Source of the DNA: Kitasatospora sp. Root107
Lineage (GTDB): Bacteria > Actinomycetota > Actinomycetes > Streptomycetales > Streptomycetaceae
DNA length: 40,969 nucleotides
Assembly: GCF_001424875.1 (NCBI RefSeq)
Contig: NZ_LMCT01000072.1
Span: forward strand, 242,206 to 283,174
Direction of reading: 5' to 3'
In this document: positions 15,950 through 24,685 of the stretch, piece after piece
How positions within the stretch are numbered: position 1 is the stretch's first letter
Layout: each line of letters opens with the position of its first letter
Program-made: the position numbers and the translations under genes
The notes under the pieces: generated by a model
Seen by the model: the letters and a program-made list of their open reading frames with translations, nothing else
The model's database searches: none
Told to the model about the DNA's origin: nothing

Positions 15950-16939
15950 CTAGCGGGTGAGCGCGTCGATCTCGGCGAGGTCCTCGATCGTGAGCGGGCC
16001 GGCCGCGAGGGCGTCGAGGTTCTGGTCGAGCTGGGCCACGCTGCTGGCGCCGATGATCACCGAGGCCACCCGGTCGTCGCGGAGCACCCAGCTCAGGGCC
16101 AGCTGGGCCAGGCTCTGGCCTCGGCGTTCGGCGACCTTGGCGAGGGCCCGCAGCTGGTCCAGCTTGGCTCCGGTCAGGGCCTCCTCCTTGAGGAAGTGGC
16201 CGACCGACATCCGGGAGCCCACCGGGACGTCGCCGGAGAGGTAACGGTCGGTCAGCAGGCCCTGAGCCAGCGGGGAGTACGCGATCAGGCTGGTCTGGGT
16301 CTCACCGACCGCGTCCAGGACGGCGTCCTCCACACCCCGGTCCAGGATCGAGTAGCGCGACTGGTTCAGCAGCACCGGCGTACCCAGCTCGCGCAGGATC
16401 GCCACCGCCTCGCGGTGCTGCTCCGCCGGGTAGTTGGAGATCGCCGCGTACAGCGCCCGGCCCGACCGTACGGCGGTGTCGAGCGCCCCCATGGTCTCCT
16501 CCAGCGGAGTGGTGGGGTCGTAGCGGTGCGAGTAGAAGACGTCGACGTAGTCCAGGCCCATCCGGCCGAGCGACTGGTCCAGGCTGGCCAGCAGGTACTT
16601 TCGGCTGCCGCCGTCGCCGTACGGGCCCGGCCACATGTCGTACCCGGCCTTGGAGGCGATGAACAGCTCGTCCCGGTACGGGCGGAAGTCCTGCGCGTAC
16701 AGCGTGCCGAAGTTCTTCTCGGCGCTGCCGTACGGCGGGCCGTAGTTGTTGGCCAGGTCGAAGTGCGTGACGCCCCGGTCGAAGGCCCGGCGCAGCACCG
16801 CGCGCTGCACCTCCAGCGGCTGGGTGTCACCGAAGTTGTGCCAGAGGCCGAGCGAGATCGCGGGCAGCAGCACTCCGCTGCGGCCGGCCCGGCGGTAGGT
16901 CATCGAGGAGTAACGGTCATCGGCGGCGAGGTACGTCAT
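15950..16939 (-). CDS. mgrA: Aldo/keto reductase, L-glyceraldehyde 3-phosphate reductase type
   Basis: NADPH-dependent (beta/alpha)8-barrel reductase close in sequence to E. coli YghZ (Gpr), which detoxifies L-glyceraldehyde 3-phosphate and methylglyoxal. Diagnostic blocks are ISLGLWHNFGD, THFDLANNYGPPYGSAE (catalytic Asp and Tyr), FIASKAGYDMWPGPYG (catalytic Lys), VDVFYSHRYD (catalytic His) and the cofactor-binding VIIGASSVAQL near the C-terminus. 329 aa. The start is ATG at 16939, with GGATG only as a weak ribosome-binding site. A later ATG (MTYRRAGRSG) 12 codons in is also possible. It is divergent from the globin gene and ends next to repeat copy A. Confidence 0.9.
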   Translation of the reverse strand: MTYLAADDRYSSMTYRRAGRSGVLLPAISLGLWHNFGDTQPLEVQRAVLRRAFDRGVTHFDLANNYGPPYGSAEKNFGTLYAQDFRPYRDELFIASKAGYDMWPGPYGDGGSRKYLLASLDQSLGRMGLDYVDVFYSHRYDPTTPLEETMGALDTAVRSGRALYAAISNYPAEQHREAVAILRELGTPVLLNQSRYSILDRGVEDAVLDAVGETQTSLIAYSPLAQGLLTDRYLSGDVPVGSRMSVGHFLKEEALTGAKLDQLRALAKVAERRGQSLAQLALSWVLRDDRVASVIIGASSVAQLDQNLDALAAGPLTIEDLAEIDALTR

Positions 16940-17045
16940 GCCAGCATCCTGCCAGTCCGGCGCCCTGGACGGGACGAACGGCCCTGTCCGACCGACGTGC
17001 CACACACCTAAGCTGGCGCGACCACCCCGGGAGAGGAGTCCTCGG

Positions 17046-17477
17046 ATGTCCGTCCGCCCCGACATCGCCGACCGGGCCGGCCTGGAGCTGCTGCTGCGCC
17101 GGTTCTACGGTGCGGCCTTCGCCGACCCGGTGATCGGCCCGTTCTTCGCCGGCACCGAGCTGGAGCGGCACCTGCCGCACATCGCGGACTTCTGGGAGCG
17201 GGCGCTGCTGCGGTCCGCCGAGTACCGCCGCGACCTGTTCGCCCCGCACGCCGTCCTGCACACCCAACAGCCGCTCGGCGCCCGCCACTTCGGCCGCTGG
17301 CTGCAACTCTGGACGGCCACCGTCGACGGCCTGTACAGCGGCCCGGTGGCCGACCGCGCCAAGAGCCAGGGCGAACGGATCTCACTGTCCATGCTCCGCC
17401 GCCTGACCGACGGCGAGACCGGTGGCGGCACCGGCGGCTTCGTCCCACTCTCGGCCGTCCTGCTGCGCAGCGGCTGA
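17046..17477 (+). CDS. Group III truncated hemoglobin
   Basis: 143-aa heme protein of the group III (P-type) truncated globins, implicated elsewhere in oxygen, nitric oxide or peroxide handling. The fold is recognisable from LLLRRFYGAAFADPVIGPFF (B helix with Tyr B10), HLPHIADFWERALL (E region, Trp) and the stretch RDLFAPHAVLHTQQPLG. A proximal-His region ARHFGRWLQLW follows. The ATG at 17046 follows GAGAGGAG. A likely -10 TAAGCT lies about 35 bp upstream. The gene is divergent from the aldo/keto reductase, so the pair may share a stress-related control region of 106 bp. Confidence 0.85.
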   Translation: MSVRPDIADRAGLELLLRRFYGAAFADPVIGPFFAGTELERHLPHIADFWERALLRSAEYRRDLFAPHAVLHTQQPLGARHFGRWLQLWTATVDGLYSGPVADRAKSQGERISLSMLRRLTDGETGGGTGGFVPLSAVLLRSG

Positions 17478-17530
17478 CCCCAGGGCACAGCCCGGGCGGC
17501 GCGCACATCGCGGAGCAGCGGGAGAAAGTG

Positions 17531-17548
17531 CTCCCCCGGTCGGGGGAG
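17531..17548. terminator. GC hairpin after the globin gene
   Basis: A perfect 8-bp palindromic stem CTCCCCCG / CGGGGGAG has only GT between the arms, giving a tight effective loop. It is 54 bp after the globin stop. There is no T-run, so it is a weak terminator candidate. Confidence 0.4.
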
Positions 17549-17633
17549 GTCACCGGCGAGCGGCCCGACGACACTGGGCGCATCGTGACCAGGGAGTTCC
17601 TCTGGTCTCCGGTGATTCCCCAGGAGTTGACCC

Positions 17634-18779
17634 GTGCGTGAGCAGATCTGGCAGCGAATTCCTTCCGGTCGAGATGCGGTCCGGTCGGCCGTGGCGGTGG
17701 TGGCCGCCGGTGTGATGGCCGTGGGCGCAGCCCCGGCGCCGTCCGCCCCGGCCAGGCCGGACAGCGTCCAGCAGGGGCTGAACGCACTGGTGCGCACCGA
17801 CGGCCTGCCCGCCGCACTGGCGAGCGTCCAGGACCGCGCGGGCCGCACCCGTACGTACACCGCAGGGGTGGGCGACCTGGCCACCGGCGCGAAGGTGCCG
17901 GCCGACGGTCAGGTACGGATCGGCAGCAACACCAAGACGTTCACCGCCGTGGTCGTGCTGCAGCTGGTCGGTGAGGGGAAGGTCGCGCTCGACGAGCCGG
18001 TCGAGACCTACCTTCCGGGCCTGGTCCACGGGGACGGGATCGACGGAAACCACATCACGGTCCGTCAGCTCCTCCAGCACACCAGCGGTATCCCTGACTA
18101 CGAGGGCCTGATCGAGGAGTCCACCCTCCGGTACCGGTACTTCGAACCTCGCCAGCTGCTCGACCTGGCGCTCGGGCACAAGGCCGACTTCGCCCCGGGG
18201 AAGGGGTTCAAGTACAGCAGCACGAACTACGTGCTGGCCGGCCTGCTCGTCCAGCGCGTCACCGACCGCCCCCTCCCCGAGGAGATCGACCGGCGCATCA
18301 TCAAGCCCGTCGGACTGCGCCACACCTACTTCCCGGCCGCCGGTGACCGGACCGTCCGAGAGGCCCACCCCCACGGCTACCGCAGCGACTCGGCGGGCGG
18401 CCCGCTGCGCGACTTCACCGAGCTGGACCCCTCCGCGGGCTGGGCGGCGGGGCAGATGATCTCGACCAACTCCGAGGTCAACCGGTTCTTCACCGCGCTC
18501 CTGGCCGGCCGCCTGCTGCCGACGGCCCAACTCGCCCAGATGCGCACCACCGTCCCGATCGGCGACAGCGGCGCCGGCTACGGGCTGGGGATCATCAGCA
18601 GGCCGCTGTCCTGCGGCGGCGTCTACTGGGGCCACGGCGGTGACATCGCGGGGTACGAGACCCGGGGCGGAGTCACCGACGACGGCCGCGCCGCCAACGT
18701 CGCGGTGACCGCCATCCCGGCCGATGCGGCGGGCACGGAGCACCTCGAGAGCGTCGTCGACACGGCCCTGTGCCGCTGA
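17634..18779 (+). CDS. Secreted serine hydrolase of the beta-lactamase / D-Ala-D-Ala carboxypeptidase family
   Basis: 381-aa exported class C-type penicillin-recognising hydrolase. A signal-like segment lies at residues 17-40 (VRSAVAVVAAGVMAVGAA). SxxK is SNTK at 98-101 (nucleophile Ser98). The second motif is YSSTNY starting at Tyr194, where R61 DD-peptidase has YSN. The third is WGHGGDIAGYETRGG (HGG). It could cleave peptidoglycan stem peptides or another ester or amide; substrate is not decidable. The GTG at 17634 follows CAGGAG. A 6-bp-arm inverted repeat GACCAG/CTGGTC (17587-17607) lies in its leader. It ends shortly before the direct repeats that precede the BTAD regulator. Confidence 0.88.
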   Translation: MREQIWQRIPSGRDAVRSAVAVVAAGVMAVGAAPAPSAPARPDSVQQGLNALVRTDGLPAALASVQDRAGRTRTYTAGVGDLATGAKVPADGQVRIGSNTKTFTAVVVLQLVGEGKVALDEPVETYLPGLVHGDGIDGNHITVRQLLQHTSGIPDYEGLIEESTLRYRYFEPRQLLDLALGHKADFAPGKGFKYSSTNYVLAGLLVQRVTDRPLPEEIDRRIIKPVGLRHTYFPAAGDRTVREAHPHGYRSDSAGGPLRDFTELDPSAGWAAGQMISTNSEVNRFFTALLAGRLLPTAQLAQMRTTVPIGDSGAGYGLGIISRPLSCGGVYWGHGGDIAGYETRGGVTDDGRAANVAVTAIPADAAGTEHLESVVDTALCR

Positions 18780-18797
18780 GCCACGCCGGGGCGCCCT

Positions 18798-18844
18798 CAC
18801 ACTTGGAGTCCGCTTGGAGCCTGCGGACGCCCATCGCATAGGCT
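18798..18844 (+). promoter_or_regulatory. SARP-like direct repeats and promoter of the BTAD regulator
   Basis: Heptamer CTTGGAG occurs at 18802-18808 and 18813-18819, separated by TCCG. That gives the 11-bp period known for SARP binding sites. The second heptamer supplies a possible -35 TTGGAG. The -10 candidates are CATAGG (17-bp spacing) or TAGGCT (18839-18844, 19-bp). The start codon is at 18882. A near copy (ACTTGGA-N4-CTTGG) lies in inverted orientation before the MMPL gene. Confidence 0.6.
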
Positions 18845-18881
18845 CGGTGGCCAGTGCGGAAGTGGGCTCGGGGGAGGGCTG

Positions 18882-21800
18882 GTGCAGGGAGTGGGCACGG
18901 TCCGGATCAGGGTGCTCGGGGCGTTGGCGGCCGAGGTGGACGGGGTGCGGGTGAGCCTCGGGGGGCCGAGGCAGCGCGGGGTGCTCGGGCAGTTGTTGGT
19001 GGCCGGTGGGGCGGTGGTGGCCGCGGACCGGTTGGTCGACGGGCTGTGGGGTGGGCGGCCGCCGGCCAAGGCGGCGGCCTCGCTGCAGGCGTACGTCTCC
19101 AATCTGCGGCGGGTGCTGGAGCCCGCGCGAGGCCCCCGGGAACCGGCCAGGGTGCTGGTGAGCGAGGTGCCCGGCTATGCGCTGCGGCTGCCGGAGGCCG
19201 GAGCGCTGGACGCCCGGGACTTCGAGCGGCTGGTGGCGCAGGCCAGGGAGCTGCGGCGACCGGGACCGGTACGGGCGGCGCTGGAGCTCTGGGACGGCGA
19301 GGCGTACGCGGAGTTCGCGGACCAGCCCTGGGCGCTCCGGGAGGTCGCCCGGCTGAACGAACTCCGGCTCGGGGCCCGGGAGTTGACCGTCGCCCTGACG
19401 GTCGAGCAGGGCGACTTCGGCGCCGCCGTGCCCGAGGCGCTGGCGCTCACCGAGGAGTACCCGTTCCGCGAGGAGGGGTGGCGGCTGCTCGCACTCGCGC
19501 TGTGGTCGGCGAACCGGCAGGCCGAGGCGCTGGACGCGCTGCGCCGGGCCCGGTCCCTGCTGGCCACCGACCTCGGTCTCGATCTCGGGCCCGCGCTGGC
19601 CGAGTTGGAGTCGGCGATCCTCAACCAGCGCACCGAACTGATCGGCACTCCCGCGCCGGCGGCCGTACCGCTGCCGCCGCAGGAGCTGTTCGTCGGCCGG
19701 GCGGACGAGCTACGGGTGGTGCGGGAGGCGGCGGCCGAGGCGGTCGGCGGCGCGCGGGCGGTGGTGCTGATCAGCGGGGAGGCCGGTGCAGGGAAGAGCA
19801 CGCTGCTGCGGCGGCTGCGGGCCGAACTGGCCGCCACCGGCTGGCTGGTGGCCTCCGGCCGGTGCCCGGAGACCGAGGGTGCGCCGCCCGCCTGGGCGTG
19901 GACCGAGGCACTGCGCGAACTGGCCGGGCAGGTCGACCCCGGGCCGGCCGAGGCCGAGGCGCTGGCACCGCTGCTGGAGGCCGAGGAGTACGCCGCGCGG
20001 CGGGGCAGCGACCCGCTCGCGGGCCGGTTCCGGCTGCACCGGGCGGTGGCCGGCTGGCTCCGCAGGGCCGCCGCCGACCGGCCGGTGGCCGTCGTGCTGG
20101 ACGACCTGCACGCAGCCGACCAGGAGACCCGGGCGCTGCTCGCCGAACTCAGCACCGGTCCTGCCGTCCCCGGCCTGCTGCTGATCGTGGCGCACCGCCC
20201 CGGCGAGGGCGATCTCACGGACACGCTGGCCCAGTTGGCCCGGCTCTCGCCCCGGCGGCTGCCGCTGGCCGGCCTGGCCGAGGCCGAGGCGGGCCGGCTG
20301 ATCGCGGCCGTCTGCCCGACGGCCGTGGACCGCGCGACGGTGGCCGCCCTGGCCGAACGGACCGGCGGCAACCCGTTCTACCTGCGGGAGAGCGCCCGGC
20401 TGTTGGCTGGCGAAGGCGCCCTGGTCGCGGTCACCGAGGTCCCGCAGGGGGTCGGCGACGTGCTGCGCCGCCGGTTCGGCGGGCTCCCGGCCGACACCGT
20501 CGAGGTGCTCAGGCTGGCCGCCGTGGTCGGCCGGGAGGCCGAGGTCGACCTGCTGCTGGCGGCCTCCGACCGGACCGAGGACCAGCTGCTGGCCGCCCTG
20601 GAGACGGCGCTCTCGGGTGGGCTGCTCACCGAACCCGGCCCCGGCGTGGTCCGGTTCACCCACGCACTGGTCAGGGACACCCTGTACGGCGACCTCAGCG
20701 GGCTGCGTCGGACCCGGCTGCACGGCCGGGTCGGGGCCGCCCTGGCCGACCTGAGGCCCGGTCAACTCTCCGCACTGGCCCACCACTTCACCCGGGCGGC
20801 GTCCACCGCCACCGCACAGCAGGCGGTGCAGCACTGTGTCCGGGCCGCCGAGGCGGCCGAGCGGCGCTACGCCCACGAGACCTGCGCGGCGCTGCTGCAG
20901 CAGGCGCTCACCAACCTCGAACTGGTCCCGGCGGGCGACGACGATCGTCCGGCCCGTCGGATCGAACTGCTCGGCGCGCTGCTCCGGGCCCAGGTCAGGG
21001 CTGGTGGCATCACCGCAGCCCTGGCGACCCGGCACACCGCCGTCGAGTTGGCCAGGGAGACCGGCCGGAACGACCTGGCGATCGCGGCCTGGACGTCCTG
21101 GACCGTGCCCAGCCCCTGGGTGGCGCACGCCTACGGGACGATCGACCGGAGTGCGGTGGAGACCCTGACGGGCCTGCTCGCGCTGCCCGACCTGACGCCC
21201 GCCACCCGCTGCGGCCTGCTCGACGCGCTCACCTACGAGCTCGACTGCTCCGGCAGTCCGCAGGGCTGGGCGGCAGCGGAGGAGGCGGTCGCCATCGCCC
21301 GTACCGAACGGGACCCGGTGCTGCTCGCCCAGGCGCTCGCGGCCCAGGCGCGGGTGCACGACTACGAGTTGGAGATCGAGCTGCGGGTCGAGATCGCCGC
21401 CGAACTGGCCGCCGTGGCCACCGAGCACGATCTCCCGGCCTACCACTGGCAGGCCGAGCACCTGTTCGCGACGGCCGCCGCCGTCCGAGGTGACCTGGTG
21501 GCGCTGCGCGAGCACATCAGGGCCGGGCTGCGGATCGCGGAGACCTACCACCTGCCGGAGCTGGTCGACGTCGGCCGCTGCCAGCTCGGCATGCTGGCCC
21601 TGATCGAGAACCGGCCGGCCGAGGCGGACGCCCACTACCAGCAGGCGCTCGACGGCCTGGTCGCCCGGGAGTCGCTGCACGCGGCGGGCTTCGGGGCGCT
21701 GCACCGGATCACCATGGCGATCCAACGGGGCACGCTGGGAGCCGAGTTGGCCCTGATCGAGCAGGCCGGTTCGGCGTACGGGGCGATCACCGAGGACGTC

Positions 21801-22178
21801 CGCGCGTTGGCCCTGATCGAGCTGGGGCGCCCGGCCGAGGCCCGGGCCGTCCGGGTGGTCAAGCGGTCCATCCCGCCGGACTACTACCGGTCGTTCTTCC
21901 TCGCGATCCGGGCGATGGCCGTGATCGCGCTGGACGAACGGGCCGAGGCGGAGGAGGTGTTCACCGAACTGCTGCCACTGCGCCACATGATTGCCGGCGC
22001 GGCCAGCACCTCGATCGCCCTACGCCCGGTCGCCCTGACCCTCGGCGACCTGGCGGTCTACCTCGGCCACCCGAACGCCGGCGAGCACTACCGGCACGCC
22101 GCCGCCCTGTCCCACAAGTGGAACGCCCCGCACTGGGAGGCCGAAGCCGTGGCCTTGTCAACGGCTGAGCTTCACTGA
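18882..22178 (+). CDS. AfsR/SARP-family regulator with BTAD and AAA ATPase domains
   Basis: 1098-aa pathway-type activator. Residues about 5-100 are an OmpR-like winged helix (VRIRVLGALAAEVDGVRVSL, LWGGRPPAKAAASLQAYVSN, then LRRVLEP). About 105-250 is the bacterial transcriptional activation domain (ARELTVALTVEQGDFGAAVP, then LLATDLGLDLGPALAELE). An AAA/AfsR-like ATPase follows, with GRADELRVV, Walker A GEAGAGKST at 298-306 and Walker B VVLDDLH near 404. The remaining 500 residues are helical, TPR-like repeats. The GTG at 18882 has GGGGGAGG four to five bases upstream; GTG 18891 is an alternative. The paired direct repeats upstream suggest self-control, and the MMPL gene downstream is the probable target. 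Confidence 0.92.
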   Translation: MQGVGTVRIRVLGALAAEVDGVRVSLGGPRQRGVLGQLLVAGGAVVAADRLVDGLWGGRPPAKAAASLQAYVSNLRRVLEPARGPREPARVLVSEVPGYALRLPEAGALDARDFERLVAQARELRRPGPVRAALELWDGEAYAEFADQPWALREVARLNELRLGARELTVALTVEQGDFGAAVPEALALTEEYPFREEGWRLLALALWSANRQAEALDALRRARSLLATDLGLDLGPALAELESAILNQRTELIGTPAPAAVPLPPQELFVGRADELRVVREAAAEAVGGARAVVLISGEAGAGKSTLLRRLRAELAATGWLVASGRCPETEGAPPAWAWTEALRELAGQVDPGPAEAEALAPLLEAEEYAARRGSDPLAGRFRLHRAVAGWLRRAAADRPVAVVLDDLHAADQETRALLAELSTGPAVPGLLLIVAHRPGEGDLTDTLAQLARLSPRRLPLAGLAEAEAGRLIAAVCPTAVDRATVAALAERTGGNPFYLRESARLLAGEGALVAVTEVPQGVGDVLRRRFGGLPADTVEVLRLAAVVGREAEVDLLLAASDRTEDQLLAALETALSGGLLTEPGPGVVRFTHALVRDTLYGDLSGLRRTRLHGRVGAALADLRPGQLSALAHHFTRAASTATAQQAVQHCVRAAEAAERRYAHETCAALLQQALTNLELVPAGDDDRPARRIELLGALLRAQVRAGGITAALATRHTAVELARETGRNDLAIAAWTSWTVPSPWVAHAYGTIDRSAVETLTGLLALPDLTPATRCGLLDALTYELDCSGSPQGWAAAEEAVAIARTERDPVLLAQALAAQARVHDYELEIELRVEIAAELAAVATEHDLPAYHWQAEHLFATAAAVRGDLVALREHIRAGLRIAETYHLPELVDVGRCQLGMLALIENRPAEADAHYQQALDGLVARESLHAAGFGALHRITMAIQRGTLGAELALIEQAGSAYGAITEDVRALALIELGRPAEARAVRVVKRSIPPDYYRSFFLAIRAMAVIALDERAEAEEVFTELLPLRHMIAGAASTSIALRPVALTLGDLAVYLGHPNAGEHYRHAAALSHKWNAPHWEAEAVALSTAELH

Positions 22179-22193
22179 CGGCGCTTCGGAAGA

Positions 22194-22372
22194 CAGGGGC
22201 TCGGGGAACTGCGACGCCGACCTCCGGTGCGTGATCGCCGCGTAAAGGGTCAGGCACTTTCGCCTGAACCCGCACGCCAGGCACACCTCTACCGCGCCCG
22301 GGGTTGACCGCACCCGCAATTTGACCCCGTCCCGTGGCTGGCGTCGCAGTTCCCCAGTTCCCCGAGCCCCTG
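22194..22372. repeat. Dispersed intergenic element, copy B (179 bp)
   Basis: The left end CAGGGGCTCGGGGAACTGCG continues ACGCC (22194-22218) and is inverted at the right end (22340-22372). The right arm carries an extra partial duplication of GGGGAACT. Read in reverse, its left 70 bp match the right half of copy A, including CGAAAGTGCCTGACC, and differ mainly in a 25-bp internal stretch. The right half (22263-22339) is not shared with A. It lies between the BTAD regulator and its operator before the MMPL gene. Confidence 0.8.
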
Positions 22373-22395
22373 GGTGCTGCCTGGCTGAGCGAGGT

Positions 22396-22417
22396 TGCCA
22401 AGTGGGTTCCAAGTGGG
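22396..22417 (-). promoter_or_regulatory. SARP-like direct repeats before the MMPL gene
   Basis: On the minus strand two abutting 11-mers, CCCACTTGGAA and CCCACTTGGCA, form a tandem repeat with an 11-bp period. The ACTTGGA-N4-CTTGG pattern matches the site at 18801-18817 before the BTAD gene, in opposite orientation. It stands 50-70 bp before the MMPL start codon, and no good sigma-70-like -10 box is seen nearby. That fits an activator-dependent promoter. Confidence 0.55.
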
Positions 22418-22466
22418 GGTGTGCAGGCTGAGGGAGTCTCAACGGAAATCGCCGGAAGGCTCCCGC

Positions 22467-24590
22467 ATGTCCTCGTTCCTCGGCCGCCTGGGCGGCGCTG
22501 CCGCTGCCAGACCGTGGCGCACCCTGCTCGCCTGGCTCCTTCTCCTGGTCGTGGCCTTCGGCCTGGCCGCCGCCATCGGCGGTGAGCCGCACGACAACTA
22601 CCGTGTTCCCGGCGCACGTTCGACCGCCGGTGGCGATCTGCTGACCGAGCGCTTCCCGGAGATGTCCGGGACCGGCGCCAGGGTGGTCGTGCGCGACCGG
22701 GAGGGTGACCGACTCCCGGAGTCGGTGCTCGCCGAGCTGCGGCAGCGGCTGACCGGGATGCCGAAGGTCGCCACCGTCGGGGAGCCGGTGCTCTCCGCAC
22801 GCGGCGACACCGCGCTCCTCCAGGTCGGCTACCTGGTGCCGCAGACCGAGTTCAAGGGCTCCGAGGGGCTCGACGCCCTGCGCGAGGCGGGGAAGCCGAC
22901 CGAGGCGGCCGGTCTGCAGGTGGAGTTCGGCGGTCAGGTGCCGGAGAACTTCTCCGCCCCGGACGGAACGGCCGAACTGGTCGGTGTGGTGGCCGCGCTG
23001 GTGATCCTGGTGATCGCCCTCGGCACGCTGATCTCGGCGGGCCTGCCGCTGCTGGTGGCGCTGGCCGGGCTCGGGCTCGGGACGGCGCTGACCACGCTGA
23101 TGGCGGCCGTCACCGACATCAGTGAGACCGCCCCGACGGTGGCCACCATGGTCGGCCTCGGGGTGGGCATCGACTACGCGCTGCTGCTGGTGAGCCGTCA
23201 TGTCGAAGGCCTGCGCAAGGGGCTGACCAAGCAGCAGGCGGCCGCCGAGGCGACCGCGACCGCCGGGTCGTCGGTGGTGGTCGCGGGTGCCACGGTGCTG
23301 GTCTCGCTGCTCGGGCTGCGGCTGGCCGGTCTCCCCACCTACTCCTCCTTCGGCTATGCGACCTTCGCCGTGGTCGGCGCGGTGATGCTGGCCTCGCTCA
23401 CCCTGGTCCCCGCCCTGTGCTCGCTGGCCGGACCGCGCCTGCTGCGCCGGGCCGAGCGGGCCGCCCCTGCCGCGCGGGTGGCCGAGGGCCCGACCAGGAC
23501 CGAGCGTTGGGCCCGGCTGATCGGCCGGCGTCCACTGGCCGCCGGGTTGGCCTCGCTGGTGGTGCTGCTCGCGCTGGCCGCGCCGATGCTCGGCATGCGG
23601 ACCTGGCCGCAGGACGCGGGCAGCCAGGCCTCGGGCAACACCACCCGCAAGGCGTACGACCTGGTGGCCGAGGCGTACGGCCCGGGGGCGAACGGCCCGC
23701 TGCTGGTAGCGGTCGACCTGCGCACGCTGCCTGCCGCCGAACTCCCCACCCTGCTCGAGCGGTTGAAGGCCGACCCGGGCGTGGCGGAGGTTGCCCCGGC
23801 AGTGCAGAACCGGGCGGGTGACGCGGCGGTGGTCTCGGTCCGTCCGAGCACCGGGCCGCAGGACGAGCGGACCACCGAGCTGCTGGACCGGATGCGCGGT
23901 GATCTGCTGCCCGCCGGTGCGGAGGTGACCGGGGTGGTCGCGGTCTTCGCGGACATCTCCGACCGGCTGAGCGATCGGCTCTGGATCGTGGTCCCGTTCG
24001 TGGTGGCGCTCTCGCTGATCCTGCTCACCGTGCTGTTCCGGGCGCCGGTGCTGGCGGTCAAGGCGGCGGCGATGAACCTGCTCTCGGTGGCGGCCGCGTA
24101 CGGGGTGACCACGGCGGTGTTCCAGTCCGAGACCGGGGCGAAGCTGCTCGGGCTGCCGCACTCGGTGCCGGTGTCCAGCTGGGTGCCGATCCTGATGTTC
24201 ACCGTGCTGTTCGGGCTGTCGATGGACTACGAGGTCTTCCTGCTGGCCCGGGTCCGGGAGGACTGGCTGGCCACCGGGGATGCCAAGGGCAGCGTGGTGC
24301 GCGGCCTGTCGGCGACCGGACGGGTGATCAGCAGCGCGGCGGCCATCATGGTCGCGGTCTTCGTCGGCTTCGCGCTGGACCCGGACATCACGGTGAAGAT
24401 GATGGGTGTCGGGATGGCCGCCGCCGTGCTGGTGGACGCCACGGTCGTCCGGCTGCTGCTGGTGCCGGCCACCATGACGCTGCTCGGCCGGGCCAACTGG
24501 TGGCTGCCGGCCTGGCTGGACCGGCTGCTCCCGGAGCTTCGGATCGAACCCGAGGAGTCCGCCCCGGCCAAGGAGCTCGTCCCGGCCTGA
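22467..24590 (+). CDS. MMPL-family RND transporter
   Basis: 707-aa inner-membrane exporter of the MmpL/YdfJ type, expected to move a lipid or hydrophobic metabolite using the proton gradient. It has two repeats, each one TM helix, an extracytoplasmic loop and a five-helix bundle. TM1 is WRTLLAWLLLLVVAFGLAAA. The proton-relay motifs are GVGIDYALLL near residue 231 and GLSMDYEVFLL near 581. The start ATG at 22467 has GGAAGG upstream; an earlier in-frame start has none. A strong terminator follows. It sits directly after the BTAD regulator and shares its operator pattern. The cargo is not indicated by any biosynthetic gene here. Confidence 0.92.
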   Translation: MSSFLGRLGGAAAARPWRTLLAWLLLLVVAFGLAAAIGGEPHDNYRVPGARSTAGGDLLTERFPEMSGTGARVVVRDREGDRLPESVLAELRQRLTGMPKVATVGEPVLSARGDTALLQVGYLVPQTEFKGSEGLDALREAGKPTEAAGLQVEFGGQVPENFSAPDGTAELVGVVAALVILVIALGTLISAGLPLLVALAGLGLGTALTTLMAAVTDISETAPTVATMVGLGVGIDYALLLVSRHVEGLRKGLTKQQAAAEATATAGSSVVVAGATVLVSLLGLRLAGLPTYSSFGYATFAVVGAVMLASLTLVPALCSLAGPRLLRRAERAAPAARVAEGPTRTERWARLIGRRPLAAGLASLVVLLALAAPMLGMRTWPQDAGSQASGNTTRKAYDLVAEAYGPGANGPLLVAVDLRTLPAAELPTLLERLKADPGVAEVAPAVQNRAGDAAVVSVRPSTGPQDERTTELLDRMRGDLLPAGAEVTGVVAVFADISDRLSDRLWIVVPFVVALSLILLTVLFRAPVLAVKAAAMNLLSVAAAYGVTTAVFQSETGAKLLGLPHSVPVSSWVPILMFTVLFGLSMDYEVFLLARVREDWLATGDAKGSVVRGLSATGRVISSAAAIMVAVFVGFALDPDITVKMMGVGMAAAVLVDATVVRLLLVPATMTLLGRANWWLPAWLDRLLPELRIEPEESAPAKELVPA

Positions 24591-24612
24591 CGGGCGGTAG
24601 CCCCACAGGCCT

Positions 24613-24645
24613 CAGCCCGGAAACCCGGTCAGGGTTTCCGGGCTG
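24613..24645 (+). terminator. Terminator after the MMPL gene
   Basis: A perfect 14-bp stem CAGCCCGGAAACCC / GGGTTTCCGGGCTG has a 5-nt loop and lies 22 bp after the stop. There is no T-run. It separates the MMPL unit from the aspartate operon. Confidence 0.85.
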
Positions 24646-24685
24646 AAACGTTGCTGCAATGGAGTGTCTAAAAGGGTCATAAGCC

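Noticed and set aside
17587..17607. GACCAG/CTGGTC repeat as a DasR site for the serine hydrolase
   Set aside because: The 9-bp spacer does not fit the DasR consensus; kept only as a leader hairpin note.
15810..22372. Composite transposon bounded by repeat elements A and B
   Set aside because: No transposase lies between them and the enclosed genes look like ordinary chromosome; the elements are in inverted orientation but lie in unrelated intergenic gaps.
18882..24590. Part of a secondary-metabolite cluster because of the AfsR/SARP regulator and MMPL exporter
   Set aside because: No polyketide synthase, NRPS, terpene or RiPP genes lie nearby; the acyl-CoA ligase is 9 kb away and separately controlled.
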